NCBI RefSeq assembly: GCF_024708915.1
Contig: NZ_JANJXQ010000062.1
Location: 1-26,134, forward strand
Direction: 5' to 3'
Source: Thiobacillus sp.
GTDB lineage: Bacteria > Pseudomonadota > Gammaproteobacteria > Burkholderiales > Thiobacillaceae
DNA length: 26,134 nt
How positions within the stretch are numbered: position 1 is the stretch's first letter; the number at the start of each line of letters is the position of its first letter. Below, one piece after another: positions 1 through 9,582 of this stretch. Both the position numbers and the translations under genes were made by a program. The notes beneath the pieces were generated by a model that was not told where the DNA came from, searched no databases, and worked only from the letters and a program-made list of their open reading frames with translations.

Positions 1-1215
<1,215 letters not shown>

Positions 1216-1219
<4 letters not shown>

Positions 1220-2298
1220 AAATCGGGGATAAAATTTACGTGGCCGGCCATCGTGGCCTTGTCGGCTCCGCCCTGATGCGCAACCTGCGCGACAAGGGCT
1301 ACACCAACTTCTTGACGCGCACCCACGCCGAGCTCGACCTCACCAGCCAGGCGGCAGTCGAAGCCTTTTTCGCCGCCGAGAAGCCGGACTATGTGCTCCT
1401 GGCCGCTGCCAAGGTCGGCGGCATTCACGCGAACAATACCTACCCCGCCGAATTCATCCGCGACAACCTCGCCATCCAGACCAACATCATCCACGCCGCG
1501 TACAAGAATGATGTGAAGCGCCTGCTGTTTCTGGGCTCCAGCTGCATTTACCCCAAGCTGGCGCCGCAGCCGATGAAGGAAGCGCACCTGCTCACCAGCG
1601 AGCTGGAGCCGACCAACCGGCCCTATGCCCTGGCCAAGATCGCCGGCATCGAGATGTGCTGGGCCTACAACCGGCAGTACAAGACCCAGTACCTCGCCGT
1701 CATGCCCACCAACCTGTACGGCCCCGGCGACAACTACAACCTGATGAACTCGCATGTCATCCCGGCGATGATCCGCAAGTTTCATCTGGCCAAACTGGCC
1801 GCCGAGCGTAACTGGTCCGCTATCGAACAGGACGAAACCCGGAATGGTCCCATCCCGCAGGACCTCAAGGACCGCCTCCTTGCAACTTGCAACTTGCAAC
1901 TTGAACCTTCGGTTTCCGTGTGGGGAACCGGCACGCCCAAACGCGAATTCCTCTACAGCGAAGACATGGCCGATGCCTGCGTCTACCTGATGAACTTGCC
2001 GGACGAGCAATTCGTTCCGCTCTTGGGGCGGGATCGCAACGACGGCCTGCCGCCGCTGCTGAACATCGGGGTGGGACACGACCTCAGCATTCGCGAACTG
2101 GCTGAAGCCGTGGCGGCGACGGTGGGCTATCAGGGCAAGCTCGAATTCGACACCAGCAAGCCCGACGGCACCCCGCGCAAGCTGATGGATGTGGGGCGGC
2201 TGAATGCGATGGGGTGGAAGGCGAAGACAGACATGCGCGAGGGATTGGCGCGAGCGTATCGGGATTTTCTGGACCAAGTGTGCACAGGCGAAGGCTGA
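1216..2298 (+). CDS. fcl: GDP-L-fucose synthase (GDP-4-keto-6-deoxymannose epimerase/reductase)
   Basis: This 360-aa SDR enzyme carries the nucleotide-binding [10 protein letters not shown] motif (residues 10-19), GSSCIYP (107-113) and the catalytic PYALAK (Tyr137, Lys141). [23 protein letters not shown] and [12 protein letters not shown] are also diagnostic. It completes GDP-L-fucose synthesis from the Gmd product using NADPH. E. coli Fcl is about 320 aa; much of the extra length lies between residues ~195 and 233, a region that is variable in the family. Within it, residues ~222-231 ([10 protein letters not shown]) are encoded by a tandem heptamer repeat that is otherwise found at gene ends in this locus. 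The start is ATG 1216, which overlaps the stop of the ORF6N gene; an AGGA lies at 1201-1204. Confidence 0.96.
1879..1907 (+). repeat. Heptamer repeat copy A, in frame inside fcl
   Basis: CTTG recurs exactly every 7 bases, at 1879, 1886, 1893 and 1900 (units CTTGCAA x3, then CTTGAAC). The reverse complement is the CAAGTTG heptamer found at the 3' ends of several other genes here. This copy runs opposite to the reading direction of its host gene and adds no stop codon or frameshift. Confidence 0.85.
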
Positions 2299-2334
2299 TA
2301 TGCGTATTTGCCAAGGCACGGGATACGCTCTCGC

Positions 2335-3762
2335 ATGACGCTCTTCCTCACCATCTACGCGCTCATTGCAATTTCGGTTGCAATTGTCGGCGTGATAGGC
2401 ATGTTCATCGCCTCTCGCGGTATAGACCGATATGGTTCGAATGGCGTGCTGACGTTTTATCTTTGGATGGTTCTGCTGGCGCCAACCGTGCGTCTCTTAA
2501 CTGCACCTCGTGAGTACCTCACAGAATCGGATGCCACTCTTGCTGGTTATACCGCTATTGCCGGGTGGGTAGGCTGGGCGTTGCGTCTCTCCAGCCTGTC
2601 CATTGTCGGGGTGGCGATTACCGTGATCGTTATGGCGTTGATCAAGCGACAGAAACAGCAGGGTGCCACCTTCCTGATAGTGGGCTTGTTTGCTGTCGTC
2701 TTTTCCATGATCACCAGCGTGACTCTTGGCGAGAAACCTGCGTTTATTTATCAAAATTTTTATCCTGTTTTGCTTATGACTTCGCTTTTGCTCATGCCTC
2801 GCATCGAGCCCGAGCAGGTCGCGATTCAGGCCAAGCGTGTGCTCTTTGTGCTGATGGTCGGCTCGCTGGTATTGGCGGCGATTTTCCCTAGCAGGTTTGC
2901 AGAAATGAGTTACGTCGGAATCATCCCGGGCTTCCACATCCGTCTGCATGGGCTTGCGCCCCACGCCAACTCGCTCGCGCCGCTTGCCTTGCTGTACCTG
3001 GTTCTGTCGTACTGGGTTCGCGGCAAGAATCCATGGCATTTCCTAGGTGTCGCGTCTGCCTTGCTCGTTCTTGTGCTAACCCAGTCCAAGACCGTCTGGG
3101 GCGCAGGCCTTCTGATGCTGTTCGTCGTCGCAGTGGTGAAACTTAACCGGCAATTTACTCAGGAAATGAAAGTTGCCCGCGTCGGTTGGGCTACGCTGGT
3201 TACACTGGGTGCGTTTTTGGGTGGTGCGGCGCTGCTGCCTTTGCTTTTCACCGATTTGGCGGGGGGGCTGTTTCACGCCTTGATGGCGGACAGCGGGGTG
3301 TCCACGCTCACGGGTCGTACCGACATCTGGCAAACCACGATTGATACCTGGCGGAACAATCCTTGGTTCGGCTATGGACCCAAACTGTGGGATGTTGAAT
3401 TCCGCATCACGCACGGCGCTGTGCTGGCCGCATGGCACGCGCACAATCAATACCTCCAGGCGCTCGGCGAAGCCGGCATCGTGGGGCTGGCAGCTGTCCT
3501 AATCTATACCGTCGCGTTGATCTACTACGGCTTCAAATTCGCTGGCAGAACCCGTGGCGCCAGTCTTGCCCTGCTGCTGTTGCTCCTCGTCCGCACCATC
3601 ACCGAAATACCGCTCCGCCTCACGCTTTTGCTCGACACCACGTACTTCGTGCACCTCGTGGTGTTCACGATTTTCCTCATGCTGTCGCGGCAGTCTGCCG
3701 CGGGTGAAAAATCCGTCGAGCCCCCGGCTGCGACCGCCGGACAATTGGCGCGGCCGGCATGA
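2335..3762 (+). CDS. O-antigen ligase/polymerase family membrane protein (Wzy/WaaL-like)
   Basis: The product is about 475 aa and strongly hydrophobic, with roughly ten or more predicted membrane helices. A large periplasmic loop near residues 310-375 carries the Wzy_C hallmarks: GRTDIW (~326), NPWFGYGP, then HAHNQYLQALGEAG (~368). In a locus with a Wzx flippase and many glycosyltransferases, it most likely polymerises lipid-linked repeat units in the inner membrane; ligation to an acceptor is the alternative, and sequence alone does not separate the two. ATG 2335 was chosen; an in-frame TTG at 2308 is possible but has no better ribosome binding site. The gene is more AT-rich than fcl. Its TGA overlaps the ATG of the flippase gene (ATGA at 3759). 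Confidence 0.88.
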   Translation: MTLFLTIYALIAISVAIVGVIGMFIASRGIDRYGSNGVLTFYLWMVLLAPTVRLLTAPREYLTESDATLAGYTAIAGWVGWALRLSSLSIVGVAITVIVMALIKRQKQQGATFLIVGLFAVVFSMITSVTLGEKPAFIYQNFYPVLLMTSLLLMPRIEPEQVAIQAKRVLFVLMVGSLVLAAIFPSRFAEMSYVGIIPGFHIRLHGLAPHANSLAPLALLYLVLSYWVRGKNPWHFLGVASALLVLVLTQSKTVWGAGLLMLFVVAVVKLNRQFTQEMKVARVGWATLVTLGAFLGGAALLPLLFTDLAGGLFHALMADSGVSTLTGRTDIWQTTIDTWRNNPWFGYGPKLWDVEFRITHGAVLAAWHAHNQYLQALGEAGIVGLAAVLIYTVALIYYGFKFAGRTRGASLALLLLLLVRTITEIPLRLTLLLDTTYFVHLVVFTIFLMLSRQSAAGEKSVEPPAATAGQLARPA

Positions 3763-5297
3763 CAAATCCGGCACAAGGCGGACTGGGTGCGCGCAGCATC
3801 TCGGCCTTTCTATGGGGCGGCGGCGGGGCTTTCCTTCGGCTCTTCATGCAGATGGCCTCGCAAATTGTGCTGGCGCGTCTGCTCGGCCCCGAGCAATACG
3901 GCTTATTTGCCATGAGCGTGCTGGTGATGAGTTTTTCGGCTTTTTTCTCGGACATCGGCATGGCCTACGGTCTGATTCAGCGCAAAACGCTGGACGATAC
4001 GCATGTCCGTTTCGTCTTCGGCTGGCAGATTGTGCTCGGCGTTGCTGTAGCGGGCCTGCTTGCCCTATTTGCCGGACCGCTCGCCGAATTTTTCCGTGAA
4101 CCGCGCCTGCAGGCAGTCATTCTCGCGCTGGCGCCGCTGGCTTTCCTGCAGGCAATCAGCGCGGTGTCGCTCAATCTCCTCAAGCGCGAACTGGATTTCA
4201 AGGCGCTGCAAATCGCCCAGACCATCGCCTATTTCCTAGGCTACGTCTGCCTTGGCATCCCGCTGGCACTGGCCGGCGCCGGCGTGTGGTCGCTCGTGGC
4301 TGCCTGGGCGGCGCAAAGCCTGGTGTCGCTCATCCTGATTTATCACGCGGCGCGGCATCCGCTTGCACCACTGTTTCGTCATTCCGACGCGCTGAGCATG
4401 GGACACTTCGGCGGCACCGTGCTGCTCACCAACCTGACCAACTGGCTGATCGGCAACGTCGATCGTACCGTGGTCGCGCGCACGCTCGACAGCGTTTCGC
4501 TCGGCCTGTACGCAAATGCCTACAACCTCGTCAATGCGCCGTCCACCACCATGCTCGGCTTCATGCAGCCAGTGCTGTATTCGGCCTGCGCCAGGGTGCA
4601 GGACGATCCGCAGCGCATCCGCAAGGCCTATCTCATGCTCATGGCCGGCATCGCACTCGCGGTCATGCCGGTGTTTTTCGCCATGTCTGCCGTGGCCGAT
4701 ACCTTGGTGCTTGCCCTGTACGGCCAGCACTGGGCGCAGGCCGCCGAAGTGTTGCAGCCGATCGCGCTGGCCATGCCCATCGCCCTGCTGTGGGGCATTA
4801 CCACGCCGGTGCTGTGGAACACCGGCCGCACTACGCTGGAATTCAAGATGCAGTTGCCGATCGCCGGGCTGTGGTTGATCGGCGCTTGGATCGCAGCCCA
4901 GGTTTCGCTGGCCGCGCTGGCGTGGACGGTGCTGGGCTTGTTCGTGCTGCGCACGCTGCTGTTCACCCAGATCGCCATCCGGCAGATTGCGCTCGGCTGG
5001 GTCGATTGCGCGCGCGCACTGCGCGGGGGCGTCACGCTCGCCGCCTGTGTCGCGCTCGCGGCGTGGGGAACCGACCACGCGCTGGCAAACCTGCTGCCCA
5101 GCAATCCTGCCCGGCTCGCGGCCATCATTGTCGCCTGCGCGTTGACGCTGACGCTTGCACTGCGCTTGCTGCCGCGCCTGCTCACGGCCGATCTGGCCGC
5201 TCTTCTGCGACCCGGCCTCGCTCGATTGCCACGACCCGCCGCGCGCGTGGCGGGATGGCTGCTCGCCCCGCAACTTGGAGCTGAGCATGGGCGCTGA
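3759..5297 (+). CDS. wzx: Lipopolysaccharide/polysaccharide flippase, Wzx (PST/MOP) family
   Basis: This 512-aa polytopic membrane protein has a typical PST-type start: an N-terminal amphipathic stretch followed by QIVLARLLGPEQYGLFAM, then FFSDIGMAYGLIQRK. These resemble WzxC-like members of the MOP superfamily, with 12-14 predicted helices. The expected role is to flip undecaprenyl-pyrophosphate-linked oligosaccharide units across the inner membrane for polymerisation. The ATG overlaps the stop of the preceding Wzy-like gene by four bases, and the 3' end overlaps the following glycosyltransferase by 11 bases. The C-terminal ~60 residues are Ala/Leu/Arg-rich and less conserved-looking. Substrate specificity cannot be read from the sequence. 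Confidence 0.93.
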   Translation: MTNPAQGGLGARSISAFLWGGGGAFLRLFMQMASQIVLARLLGPEQYGLFAMSVLVMSFSAFFSDIGMAYGLIQRKTLDDTHVRFVFGWQIVLGVAVAGLLALFAGPLAEFFREPRLQAVILALAPLAFLQAISAVSLNLLKRELDFKALQIAQTIAYFLGYVCLGIPLALAGAGVWSLVAAWAAQSLVSLILIYHAARHPLAPLFRHSDALSMGHFGGTVLLTNLTNWLIGNVDRTVVARTLDSVSLGLYANAYNLVNAPSTTMLGFMQPVLYSACARVQDDPQRIRKAYLMLMAGIALAVMPVFFAMSAVADTLVLALYGQHWAQAAEVLQPIALAMPIALLWGITTPVLWNTGRTTLEFKMQLPIAGLWLIGAWIAAQVSLAALAWTVLGLFVLRTLLFTQIAIRQIALGWVDCARALRGGVTLAACVALAAWGTDHALANLLPSNPARLAAIIVACALTLTLALRLLPRLLTADLAALLRPGLARLPRPAARVAGWLLAPQLGAEHGR

Positions 5298-6219
5298 ACG
5301 CACGAATCTGTCGCGCATCGACGTGGTGATGCCGCTCTACAACAAGCGCGACTATATCGAGGCCGCGATTCGCTCGGTGCTCGCACAAGAGGGGCTCAAC
5401 GAACTGATCGTGGTGGACGACGGTTCCACCGACGGCGGCGCCGAGCGGGTCGAATATTTTGCCCGCGGGGATGCGCGCATCCGCATGTTGCGCCAGCCCA
5501 ATGCCGGCGTATCCGCCGCGCGCAACCGCGGCGTTCGGGCCAGCGCCGCGGACTACGTTGCCTTCCTTGATGCCGACGATCTCTACCTGCCCGGTTTTCT
5601 GCAACAGATCGCCGCGCTTGCCGAACGCTACCCCGAGGCGGCGCTATTTGGCACCGCCTACCGGCGTTTTTCTGGCGACGCCGCGCAGGCGCTGGCGGCG
5701 AACGACCCCGGCAGACAGATCGACGAAGATCGCTCGGTGCCGGCTTTTTTTGAGGAATGGGCGCGTGGAAGTTTTTTTTTCACGTCGTCGGTGTGCGTGC
5801 GGCGGCGGGCCTTGCTCGAACTGGGCACGCTGTTCCCCGAGGGTGAACGGCTGGGCGAGGACCAAGACGTGTGGTTCCGCCTCGCCGAGCGGCACCCGGT
5901 GGCGGCGAGTACGCGCGTGCTGGCGCTCTACCGCGTTGACGTGGCCGGCAGCCTCACCGCCAGCACTGAGCTGCAGGGTCTGCTGCCCTGCTACCAGCGG
6001 CTGGAAGCGCGGCTCGCGCGCGGCGACTACCCAGCGCAGCATGTGCGCGGCGCGCGCCGAATGCTGGCGGTGAACTACCTGAACGCGGCGCGCTGCCTGC
6101 TGCGGCAGGGCAAACGACGCGAGGCCGCCGAATTGGCGTTCACGCGCACGGCCGCAAGCCACCCCAGCTACTGGCTGCGCGTGGCGCTGCGTTTTCTGCT
6201 GCCGGGAGGGGCGACATGA
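5287..6219 (+). CDS. Glycosyltransferase family 2 (GT-A fold)
   Basis: The product is 310 aa. The GT-A nucleotide-sugar domain shows VVMPLYNKRDYIEAAIRSVL near the N-terminus, LIVVDDGSTDGG at ~40-51, NAGVSAARNRG at ~72-82, the metal-binding FLDADD (93-98) and a GEDQDVWFRL motif (~190-199), where the catalytic-base acid of GT2 enzymes normally sits. It presumably transfers one sugar from a nucleotide donor to the lipid-linked repeat unit on the cytoplasmic face. ATG 5287, preceded by GGAG about 6 nt upstream, is preferred over upstream in-frame codons because the conserved domain begins just after it; this gives an 11-nt overlap with wzx. The gene contains T7 and T9 runs at 5745-5751 and 5772-5780. 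Confidence 0.93.
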   Translation: MGAERTNLSRIDVVMPLYNKRDYIEAAIRSVLAQEGLNELIVVDDGSTDGGAERVEYFARGDARIRMLRQPNAGVSAARNRGVRASAADYVAFLDADDLYLPGFLQQIAALAERYPEAALFGTAYRRFSGDAAQALAANDPGRQIDEDRSVPAFFEEWARGSFFFTSSVCVRRRALLELGTLFPEGERLGEDQDVWFRLAERHPVAASTRVLALYRVDVAGSLTASTELQGLLPCYQRLEARLARGDYPAQHVRGARRMLAVNYLNAARCLLRQGKRREAAELAFTRTAASHPSYWLRVALRFLLPGGAT

Positions 6220-7088
6220 GTTTGCGTGCCTCCCTTGTCATGGCCACGCTAGGCCGCACGGCGGAAATCGACCGCTGCGTGGACAGCCTGGCAGCCCAGA
6301 CCCGGCGCGATTTCGCGCTGATCGTGGTCGACCAGAATCCCGATGACCGGCTTGTTCCGGTCGTCGACCGTGCCCGCGCACTAGGCTTGGAATGCCTTCA
6401 CCTGCGACAGAGTGAACCCAATCTGTGTATGGCGCGCAATACTGGAATCGCGCACGCCAAGGGCGACATCGTGGCATTTCCGGATGACGACTGCTGGTAC
6501 GAGGCCGATGTCGTCGAGAAGGTGCTGGACCGCTTCGAGCGACAAGTAGAACTCGATGGACTCGTGATTCGCTGGTTTGAGGCGGGCGATCCTCCCGCCG
6601 GCAGGCTTTGCTTCAGTGACTTTGCACGGTTTCGCGAACCGCCCGCCAGCAGCATCACGCTGTTTTTCCGCACCGGGCGTTTGCGTGCGGTGGGCGGTTT
6701 CGACACTGCGCTCGGTCTTCATAGCTGGTATGGCGCCGGCGAGGAGACGGATCTCATGCTGCACCTGCTGCGGGAAGGCGCCGTGATGGAGTTCGATCCC
6801 GCCAGCCTAGTTCATCACGCGATGGCAACGCCGTCGAGTTTGCCCCCCGCGAAAATGTTCGCAAGAGCACGCAAGCGCGCACGCGGCACAGGTGCGCTGT
6901 ACGCGCGCCACCCGCTGCCGGCATGGGTGATCGCGCGGGGTCTGCTGAGCCCGTGGCTGCATATGCCGGTCCATTTGGCGAATTTGAGGGCGCTTGCCCA
7001 GAAACTGGGCATGGGGCTGGGCAGGCTCGAAGGTTTCGTGGGATGGCAACTCGGGTATCGGGTTGATAGAAGGAAAAACGGCGCATGA
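6216..7088 (+). CDS. Glycosyltransferase family 2
   Basis: The product is 290 aa, of the GT2 subgroup with a FPDDDCWY metal site (residues ~88-95). The N-terminal strand SLVMATLGRTAEIDRCVDSL and LIVVDQNPDD (36-44) match the nucleotide-binding part, and NLCMARNTGIAHAKGDIVAF follows. GAGEETDLMLHLL (around residues 175-187) supplies the late acidic ED motif. The gene starts with ATGA overlapping the stop of the previous glycosyltransferase and its stop overlaps the next ATG, so it is embedded in the operon. Donor and acceptor are unknown. Confidence 0.92.
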   Translation: MSLRASLVMATLGRTAEIDRCVDSLAAQTRRDFALIVVDQNPDDRLVPVVDRARALGLECLHLRQSEPNLCMARNTGIAHAKGDIVAFPDDDCWYEADVVEKVLDRFERQVELDGLVIRWFEAGDPPAGRLCFSDFARFREPPASSITLFFRTGRLRAVGGFDTALGLHSWYGAGEETDLMLHLLREGAVMEFDPASLVHHAMATPSSLPPAKMFARARKRARGTGALYARHPLPAWVIARGLLSPWLHMPVHLANLRALAQKLGMGLGRLEGFVGWQLGYRVDRRKNGA

Positions 7089-8455
7089 CGAAGCGTTCGA
7101 AAGAACCATCCGATACGAGGGTGGCGATGCCTACGCGCCGCAAGGCGATACTGGCGACAACCGGAACGCTGCTGCTGGGCGGCTTGTCCGCGATGGGAAT
7201 GGGCAGCATGTCGGCCAGCCGGACGGTATGGCCTTCGGGTGAGCCGATTCCGCGCGCGTATTTCGGCATGCACATCCATCGTGCCGACACCTCCACGCCT
7301 TGGCCCAGCGTGCGCTTTGGGAGTTGGCGTTTGTGGGATGCCGCCGTGAGTTGGTCGAGGCTGGAGCCCCAACGCGGGCAATGGGATTTCAAACGGCTGG
7401 ACAAGTATGTCGCCATGGCCGGTCTGACCGGGGTGAATGTACTTTTTCCGCTGGGCTTGCCACCCGCCTGGGCATCGGCACGCCCGAATGAACAATCTGC
7501 CTATCAACCCGGCAACGCGGCTGAGCCGCTGAATATCGGGGATTGGCGAAATTATGTTCGCGCGGTGGCGGAACGTTATAAGGGACGGATTCGTTACTAT
7601 GAACTCTGGAACGAACCGAACCTGCGTAATTTCTACAGTGGTAGTGTGGAGACGATGCTGGAACTCGCCCGCGAAACTTACGCGATATTGAAACAGGTCG
7701 ACGCGAATAATCAGCTCGCTGCGCCCGCCACGACGGAGGGCGGCAAGAAACTCGAATGGCTGGATCGATATCTGGCACTGGGCGGCGGGCAGTACATGGA
7801 TGTGCTTTCGCATCATTTTTATGTGCCGCGCGAATCACCGGAAGCGATGCTGCCCTTGATGGACGACATACGTAAGCTCATGGCCAGACATGCCGTAGCG
7901 CATAAGCCTGTATGGAATACCGAAACGGGCTGGTGGTTCGACAAGCCAACAGCCTCGTCAACATTCACGAGCTGGAAGAAGCTTAAGCCAACCGAAGCTG
8001 CATCCTATGTTTCGCGCGCGCTCATTCTGGGGTGGGCTGTCGGGATGAAACGCTTCTACTGGTATTCGTGGGAACACGGGAACATGGGCTTAGTTGAGGG
8101 GGAGGACTACGCGCTCAATGCTGCGGGCAAGGCATTCATCAGGACGCAGAAATGGCTGGAAGGGGCGGTGATGACGAACTGTACGGCTAGCCAGGGACGG
8201 TGGGTGTGCAATCTCAACCGGAATGGGGCGGATGCATGGCTGGTCTGGACCGATACCGATTCGCAGCGCGAATGGACGATACCGGATTCCTGGTTCGTGA
8301 CGCATCAGGAATCGCTAAATGGTGAGCTGCGTGAGCTTGTCAGCCGCACCATCGTGGTCGAAGTAGGCCCTATGCTCTTGAGTCGCGGGGCTGATTGGTC
8401 AAGCCGGCCTCATGCCGGCATGCCGGGCAACTTGCATTCTGTGGCAGAGCCATGA
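7085..8455 (+). CDS. Exported clan GH-A glycoside hydrolase (GH39/PslG-like)
   Basis: This product of up to 456 aa has an N-terminal export signal with a twin-arginine-like TRRKAIL (residues 17-23) followed by a hydrophobic stretch, which suggests Tat or Sec export. The mature part looks like a (beta/alpha)8 clan-A hydrolase: SWSRLEPQRGQWDFKRLD (~89-106), acid/base Glu177 in YELWNEPN, SHHFYVP (~242-248) and nucleophile Glu280 in WNTETGWW. PslG and related hydrolases occur in Wzx/Wzy-type polysaccharide operons, where they cleave the polymer in the periplasm; a similar role is inferred here. Two starts are credible: ATG 7085, which overlaps the previous stop, and ATG 7127, which has GAGG six bases upstream and places the arginine pair at the N-terminus. 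Confidence 0.85.
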   Translation: MTKRSKEPSDTRVAMPTRRKAILATTGTLLLGGLSAMGMGSMSASRTVWPSGEPIPRAYFGMHIHRADTSTPWPSVRFGSWRLWDAAVSWSRLEPQRGQWDFKRLDKYVAMAGLTGVNVLFPLGLPPAWASARPNEQSAYQPGNAAEPLNIGDWRNYVRAVAERYKGRIRYYELWNEPNLRNFYSGSVETMLELARETYAILKQVDANNQLAAPATTEGGKKLEWLDRYLALGGGQYMDVLSHHFYVPRESPEAMLPLMDDIRKLMARHAVAHKPVWNTETGWWFDKPTASSTFTSWKKLKPTEAASYVSRALILGWAVGMKRFYWYSWEHGNMGLVEGEDYALNAAGKAFIRTQKWLEGAVMTNCTASQGRWVCNLNRNGADAWLVWTDTDSQREWTIPDSWFVTHQESLNGELRELVSRTIVVEVGPMLLSRGADWSSRPHAGMPGNLHSVAEP

Positions 8456-9582
8456 GTAAACGCGTGTGCATCATACAGCCGGTCATGAAACAGTATCGGC
8501 TCCCCTTTTTTACTGCACTGTATGCTTTGCTGGCGCGCGAAGGGATCGACTTGCAGGTCGTATACGGCACGCCCTGGCAAGAGGAAAGCCGACGTAATGA
8601 CCATGCGACATTGCCGCCACCGCTGGGGTTGCTGGTCAAAACCCGACTGCTGGGCGGAAAGCTGCTTTGGATGCCGGTGTTAAAACCGTTGCTGGCGGCC
8701 GATCTGGTAGTTGTCGAGCACGCCAACAAACATCTGCTCAACTACCTGCTCGCGGCTCTATCGCGCGTGGGGCTGAAGCGAGTGGCTTATTGGGGGCACG
8801 GACACGACCGCCAGGCCGCTCCAGCTTCGCTGGGCGAGCGTCTGAAGCGCCATAGTCTGCACTGGGCGGACTGGTGGTTTGCCTACACCGCTGACGCGGC
8901 GCGCTATATAACGCAGCAAGGTTTCGACTCCGCGCGCATTACGGTGGTGCAGAACGCAATTGATACAGACGCGTTGCGCGCGCAACTGGCAGCCGTGACC
9001 GATGCCGATCGCACACGCCTGAGGGCAGGGCTAGGCTGGCCGGATGAAAGCCGCATCGCTATCTACTGCGGCAGCCTGTATGAAAACAAGCGTCTCGACT
9101 GGCTGATGGAGGCGGCAGAACGCTTGCATGCGCGCCATCCCGGTTTCAGATTGCTGATCGTGGGCGGCGGGCCGATGGGCCAGCAGGTGGAGGACTTTGC
9201 GCGACCCCGCGACTGGGTGCATTGGGCAGGCCCGAAATTCGGCCGGGAGAAGGCAGAACTGCTCAGCCTGGCCGAAATGTGGCTGAACCCCGGACTGGTC
9301 GGGCTGGGCATTCTCGATGCGTTTTGCGCGCGCCTGCCCCTGCTGACAACCGATCTGCCTCAGCATGGTCCGGAAATCGAATATCTGGAGCCTGGTAAAA
9401 ATGGGCTGATCGCCGAGCCCAAAGCGATGGCGTTCGCGGATGCAATCGAGAGTCTGCTGGGCGATCCGGTCGGACTGGCGGCGATGCGAGCAGAGGCGGA
9501 ATCCTCAAGCCATCGTTATTCCATCGGGGCGATGGCGGAAAACTTTTCTGGGGGGGTGAAGCAATGTCTGCGTCTGTGCTGA
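8452..9582 (+). CDS. Glycosyltransferase family 4 (GT-B fold)
   Basis: The product is 376 aa and starts MSKRVCIIQPVMKQYRLPFF. The C-terminal GT-B donor domain shows IAIYCGSLYENKRLDWLMEA, FRLLIVGGGPMG, VHWAGPKFGREKAELLSLAEMWLNPG and GLGILDAFCARLPLLTTD, equivalent to the EX7E region though with its first acid less obvious, then GKNGLIAEP. The N-terminal half is the acceptor domain (YWGHGHDR, WFAYTADAARY). ATG 8452 overlaps the stop of the hydrolase gene in an ATGA; upstream in-frame codons would extend into the hydrolase and are not favoured. The gene overlaps the next glycosyltransferase by 19 bases. It is probably one of the sugar-adding steps of the repeat unit. Confidence 0.92.
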   Translation: MSKRVCIIQPVMKQYRLPFFTALYALLAREGIDLQVVYGTPWQEESRRNDHATLPPPLGLLVKTRLLGGKLLWMPVLKPLLAADLVVVEHANKHLLNYLLAALSRVGLKRVAYWGHGHDRQAAPASLGERLKRHSLHWADWWFAYTADAARYITQQGFDSARITVVQNAIDTDALRAQLAAVTDADRTRLRAGLGWPDESRIAIYCGSLYENKRLDWLMEAAERLHARHPGFRLLIVGGGPMGQQVEDFARPRDWVHWAGPKFGREKAELLSLAEMWLNPGLVGLGILDAFCARLPLLTTDLPQHGPEIEYLEPGKNGLIAEPKAMAFADAIESLLGDPVGLAAMRAEAESSSHRYSIGAMAENFSGGVKQCLRLC

